From Mucilaginibacter paludis DSM 18603 (GTDB taxonomy: Bacteria > Bacteroidota > Bacteroidia > Sphingobacteriales > Sphingobacteriaceae), in NCBI RefSeq assembly GCF_000166195.2, contig NZ_CM001403.1, positions 6,994,877-7,058,876 of the forward strand: a stretch of DNA of 64,000 nt. Direction: 5' to 3'. The position numbers and the translations under genes are program-made. The notes under the pieces were generated by a model. That model ran no database searches and was not told the origin of the DNA. It worked only from the letters and a program-made list of their open reading frames with translations. This document shows positions 61,121-64,000 of the stretch, piece after piece; position 1 is the first letter of the stretch, and each line of letters opens with the position of its first letter.

Positions 61121-62071
61121 CTAAACTAATTCTTGCAGCATGCTTTTTAATACTGCCTGGGCAGCCCATACCCGGTTACCTGCTTCGTGTACGACAAGCG
61201 AATTGGGGCCATCTAAAATTTCGGCAGAAAGTTCGAGGTCGCGCCTTACGGGCAGGCAGTGCATTACCTTTGCATCGTTAGTTTGGGTTAGTTTGGCATT
61301 GGTGAGCATCCAGTCGTCGTGACCGGTAAACACCTTGCCATAAGGCTCGTAAGCCGACCAGTTTTTTACATAAATAAAGTCCGCATCGCGTATGGCTTCC
61401 TGCTGGTTGTGGGTAATGGTTGCGCCTTTGGTAAAATCCTCGCACAGCGCGTAACCTTCGGGGTGGGCAATTACAAAATCAACCTCGGCTTTGCACATCC
61501 ACTCGGCAAACGAATTGGGTACCGCCTGTGGCAACGCTTTAACATGGGGTGCCCAGGTTAAAACCACCTTGGGCCAGGGGCGTTTTTGCAGCTCGGTAAT
61601 GGTAACCAAATCGGCCAGGCTTTGCAGCGGGTGGCGCGTAGCCGATTCAAGGCTTACTACCGGGATGCCGCTATATTTTACAAACTTGTTAAAAATATCT
61701 TCGCTATAATCTAATGTTCTATCCTTTAATCCGGGGAATGAGCGTACACCCAAAATATCCACATACTGGCCCATTACTCCTGCCGCCTCACGGATATGCT
61801 CAACCGTGGTGCCGTTCATCACCACGCCGTCGTTCAGCTCCAGCGCCCAGCCTTCCTTATCAATATTCATCACCATCACATTCATGCCCAGGTTCATGGC
61901 AGCTTTTTGGGTGCTTAACCGGGTACGCAAACTGGGGTTTAAAAAAATAAGGCCCAAGCTTTTATTTTTACCCAAATGTTGGTCGGCATAAGGGTTTTGC
62001 TTTAGTTTTAAAGCATCAGCAACCAGTTGTTTAATGTCGGTAACGTCGTGTACGGAAGAGAATAATTTCAT
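61121..62071 (-). CDS. argF': N-succinylornithine (or N-acetylornithine) carbamoyltransferase
   Basis: From ATG 62071 (MKLFSSVHDVTDIKQL) the product is 316 aa. It carbamoylates N-acylated ornithine in the Bacteroidota arginine pathway. The carbamoyl-phosphate motif is FLNPSLRTRLSTQ. The acyl-specific loop is WAPHVKALPQAVPNSFAEW. The catalytic HCLPVRRDLE is present. Val at position 90 (MNGTTVEHI) stands where I recall Pro in B. fragilis succinyl- and Glu in Xanthomonas acetyl-enzymes, favouring succinyl. The frame extends upstream to 62149, but that adds non-conserved residues. It follows argD by 79 bp. Confidence 0.92.
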   Translation of the reverse strand: MKLFSSVHDVTDIKQLVADALKLKQNPYADQHLGKNKSLGLIFLNPSLRTRLSTQKAAMNLGMNVMVMNIDKEGWALELNDGVVMNGTTVEHIREAAGVMGQYVDILGVRSFPGLKDRTLDYSEDIFNKFVKYSGIPVVSLESATRHPLQSLADLVTITELQKRPWPKVVLTWAPHVKALPQAVPNSFAEWMCKAEVDFVIAHPEGYALCEDFTKGATITHNQQEAIRDADFIYVKNWSAYEPYGKVFTGHDDWMLTNAKLTQTNDAKVMHCLPVRRDLELSAEILDGPNSLVVHEAGNRVWAAQAVLKSMLQELV

Positions 62072-62150
62072 TTTTAGTATTAAAATAGATAAAACGATGT
62101 TGTTTTTTGACAGGCAGGATACTATCCCATCAGTCAAAATAAAAACCAAT

Positions 62151-63305
62151 TTATGAATGGCTAACCACCGCGCTGGCTTTTAAAACTGTGGTAAATGCCT
62201 CTAAAAAACGGTCGGCATGAGCTTTGGTTAAATTTAAAGCCGGTAATAGCCTGATTACGTTTGGTTTGGCTTCGCCGGTAAAAATATGGTGCTTAAATAA
62301 CAGCTCCTTTTTTACGTGGGCCAGTTCTTCGGGCAATTCAATGCCAATCATCAGGCCACGCCCGCGTACCTCTTTAACTTCCTGAAATTTGTTTAACTCG
62401 GCAATCAGGTAGCCACCAACTTCGGCTGCGTTTTGCATCAGCTTATCCTGCTCCATTACCTCTAAAACGGCCAGCGCTGCTGCGCAGGCCAAATGGTTGC
62501 CGCCAAAAGTAGTACCCAGCATATAATAAACAGGTTTTATTTTTGGTGCGATGGATATGGCGCCGATAGGGAAGCCGTTGCCCATACCTTTAGCCATGCT
62601 GTAAATATCGGCGTTGATGCCTGCAAAATCGTGCGAGTAAAATTTGCCGGTACGGCCATATCCGCATTGTACGGAGTCGGCAATAAATACGGTGTTGTTT
62701 TCGTCGCACAGGGTGCGGATCTTCCTCAGGAAGCTTTCAGTGGCCACCTGGATGCCACCAACACCTTGTATCCCCTCGATAATAACCGACGAAATTTGAT
62801 CTTTATTGTCGGCGAAAGCCTGCTCAAGCGCAGCCTCATCACACCAGGGCAAAAATATTACATTGTCGGTTTCGTTAACCGGCGCAACAATTTTAGGGTT
62901 ATCTGTAACGGCAACCGCTAAGGATGTACGCCCGTGAAAAGCCTTGCGGAAAGCGATGATTTTTTTACGGCCGTTATAAAACGATGCCAGTTTTAAAGCG
63001 TTCTCGTTAGCCTCGGCGCCGGAGTTCACCAGGAACAGTTGGTAATCTTCTTTACCGGATACATGGCCCAGTTTGGTAGCCAGTTCCTGCTGTAAAGGGA
63101 TCTCGATAGAGTTGGAATAAAAGCCGATTTGATGTAACTGGGTTTCCAGTCGTTCTACATAATGTGGATGGGTGTGGCCAATGGATATTACGGCGTGGCC
63201 ACCGTATAAATCGAGATATTCGGTACCATTTTCATCGTATACAAGGCTCCCTTTGCCTTTAACAATTTCAATGTTGTTGATAGGATAAACATCAAATAAT
63301 TTCAT
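62151..63305 (-). CDS. argD: Acetylornithine/succinylornithine aminotransferase
   Basis: This 384-aa cytosolic PLP enzyme of arginine biosynthesis shows GHAVISIGHTHPHYVERL. The PLP contact region is LVNSGAEANENALKLA, then VIIEGIQGVGG and FIADSVQCGYGRTGKF. The Schiff-base Lys is in YSMAKGMGNGFPIGAI, and GTTFGGNHLACAAAL follows. It starts at ATG 63305. It is the first visible gene of the arg operon, followed by the N-acylornithine carbamoyltransferase gene. The 5' side is repeat-rich; the upstream arg genes must lie elsewhere. Confidence 0.95.
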   Translation of the reverse strand: MKLFDVYPINNIEIVKGKGSLVYDENGTEYLDLYGGHAVISIGHTHPHYVERLETQLHQIGFYSNSIEIPLQQELATKLGHVSGKEDYQLFLVNSGAEANENALKLASFYNGRKKIIAFRKAFHGRTSLAVAVTDNPKIVAPVNETDNVIFLPWCDEAALEQAFADNKDQISSVIIEGIQGVGGIQVATESFLRKIRTLCDENNTVFIADSVQCGYGRTGKFYSHDFAGINADIYSMAKGMGNGFPIGAISIAPKIKPVYYMLGTTFGGNHLACAAALAVLEVMEQDKLMQNAAEVGGYLIAELNKFQEVKEVRGRGLMIGIELPEELAHVKKELLFKHHIFTGEAKPNVIRLLPALNLTKAHADRFLEAFTTVLKASAVVSHS

Positions 63306-63373
63306 TTTCTTTTGAAGTTAAAGGTGAATGGTTAAGTCATTCACAAGTTTTAATATTGTTAAATCTCCACGCG

Positions 63374-63635
63374 TCATTGCGAGGAACGAAGCAATCTCTA
63401 CATAAGCAGAGCGTCTTTGTAATTCGCCCTGTATAGTTTAGAGATTGCTTCGTCGTACCTCCTCGCAATGACGTGCGGGGGGAGGTGCGACGAGCCGGTT
63501 AAATCTTCACGCGTCGTCAATCAAATCTACACACGTCATTGCGAGGAACGAAGCAATTTCTACGTAAGCATAGCGTCTTTGTAATTCGCCCTGTATAGTT
63601 TAGAGATTGCTTCGTCGTACCTCCTTATAATGACG
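63374..63635. repeat. Two tandem copies of a GAACGAAGCAATC palindrome
   Basis: Copy one (63374-63474) and copy two (63533-63635) share 'cattgcgaggaacgaagcaa', 'agcgtctttgtaattcgccc', 'tgtatagtttagagattgct' and 'tcgtcgtacctcc'. Each is palindromic. They are related to 42381-42457 and 44942-45021 and lie upstream of the argD start. Confidence 0.85.
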
Positions 63636-63647
63636 TATTGCTAAGGC

Positions 63648-64000
63648 GCTGATTATCAGTACGTCTATTTTGCGTTGATAATCAGTATTCTTAATTTACT
63701 ACATCGGCACGCTCAATCGCCGCGTGAAGGGCTGTTACTTTTGTCTTGACACAAAAGTAACCAAAAAGTCAAGACTGCCCGATCCTTCCGCCCACAGGCC
63801 AGCTCCCGGCCCGGCGTGCAGTCTGGCCTTTGCCCGCTTTTACCTCTGCACCCAAAAAACACGAGTTTCAAACGTCATCTCTGTTTTTTTGTGGCACCCG
63901 GTTGGATACTTAGCATGACAGCTTTCGCGCATAAAAAAGGGGTGTCATGCTGAGCCTGTCGAAGCACGGTGTGGTGGCCTCTACATGCGGCATTCCCTTG
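63648..64000. repeat. Composite dispersed repeat to the window end
   Basis: The sequence gattatcagtacgtctattt, 'cagtattcttaatttactac' and 'catcggcacgctcaatcgcc', then 'gcgtgaagggctgttac' and 'ttttgtcttgacacaaaagt' (hairpin) is followed by 'gactgcccgatccttccgcc', 'ccggcccggcgtgcagtctg' and 'cgagtttcaaacgtcatctc'. It is the uninterrupted relative of 50920-51295. Confidence 0.8.

Overview
The window looks like a chromosomal segment of a Bacteroidota soil or plant-associated bacterium, most likely family Sphingobacteriaceae (Mucilaginibacter-like). The evidence is an ECF sigma factor / FecR / SusC / SusD uptake locus, a BlaI-M56/TonB pair, a three-domain LigD, an Fkp-type fucokinase/GDP-fucose pyrophosphorylase, an N-succinylornithine-type carbamoyltransferase, SWIM plus DUF6493-like genes, weak Shine-Dalgarno signals and moderate GC. 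This is inferred from protein families; no rRNA or tRNA gene was seen to anchor the taxonomy.

Layout. 1-6.6 kb: end of a sensor histidine kinase, an orphan gene, a 47-aa peptide gene upstream of an R2K-type ATP-grasp ligase, an ISAs1-like insertion with a frameshifted transposase, sppA and divergent folK. 6.8-10.3 kb: a BlaI-type repressor with three operator dyads, its M56/TonB partner, then a gene-poor repeat cluster. 10.3-21 kb: radical SAM protein; an Rpn-type nuclease whose C-terminal tail has been duplicated twice as free-standing small ORFs ahead of one terminator; a SWIM/DUF6493 pair; a DUF4261 protein; a GNAT-like/XRE pair resembling a toxin-antitoxin module. 21-30.4 kb: SDR/NmrA/AraC operon, sialidase-like lipoprotein, Arr-type rifampin ADP-ribosyltransferase, acyltransferase, small lipoprotein, repeats. 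30.5-42.2 kb: ECF sigma factor, a VapBC-like pair on the opposite strand, then FecR, SusC, SusD and two TlpA-type thioredoxins, the second split by an IS4 element. 42.2-45 kb: a second IS4-type element carrying an AbrB/MazE-like gene, and a 384-bp insert with group II intron-like ends. 45-53.8 kb: GH39-like hydrolase, a small gene plus ADP-ribosyltransferase-fold gene, DUF3606 protein, ligD, repeats, and a TetR / HMA-like / MFS efflux operon. 53.9-57.1 kb: AAA ATPase followed by a RloB-like gene split by an IS630 element. 57.4-63.3 kb: fkp, a small orphan, argF' and argD. The last 0.7 kb is repeats.

Two themes recur. Non-coding gaps are filled by several families of dispersed palindromic repeats, and two of the insertion sequences plus the intron-like insert sit inside such repeats. 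Conflict-type genes (Rpn, AAA/RloB, VapBC, GNAT/XRE, ART-fold pair) are numerous and partly broken by insertions. The most unusual locus is the Rpn gene with its two extra tail genes (11.7-13.3 kb), which fits the known idea of C-terminal 'intragenic antitoxins' of Rpn nucleases but with the antitoxin part copied out as separate genes.
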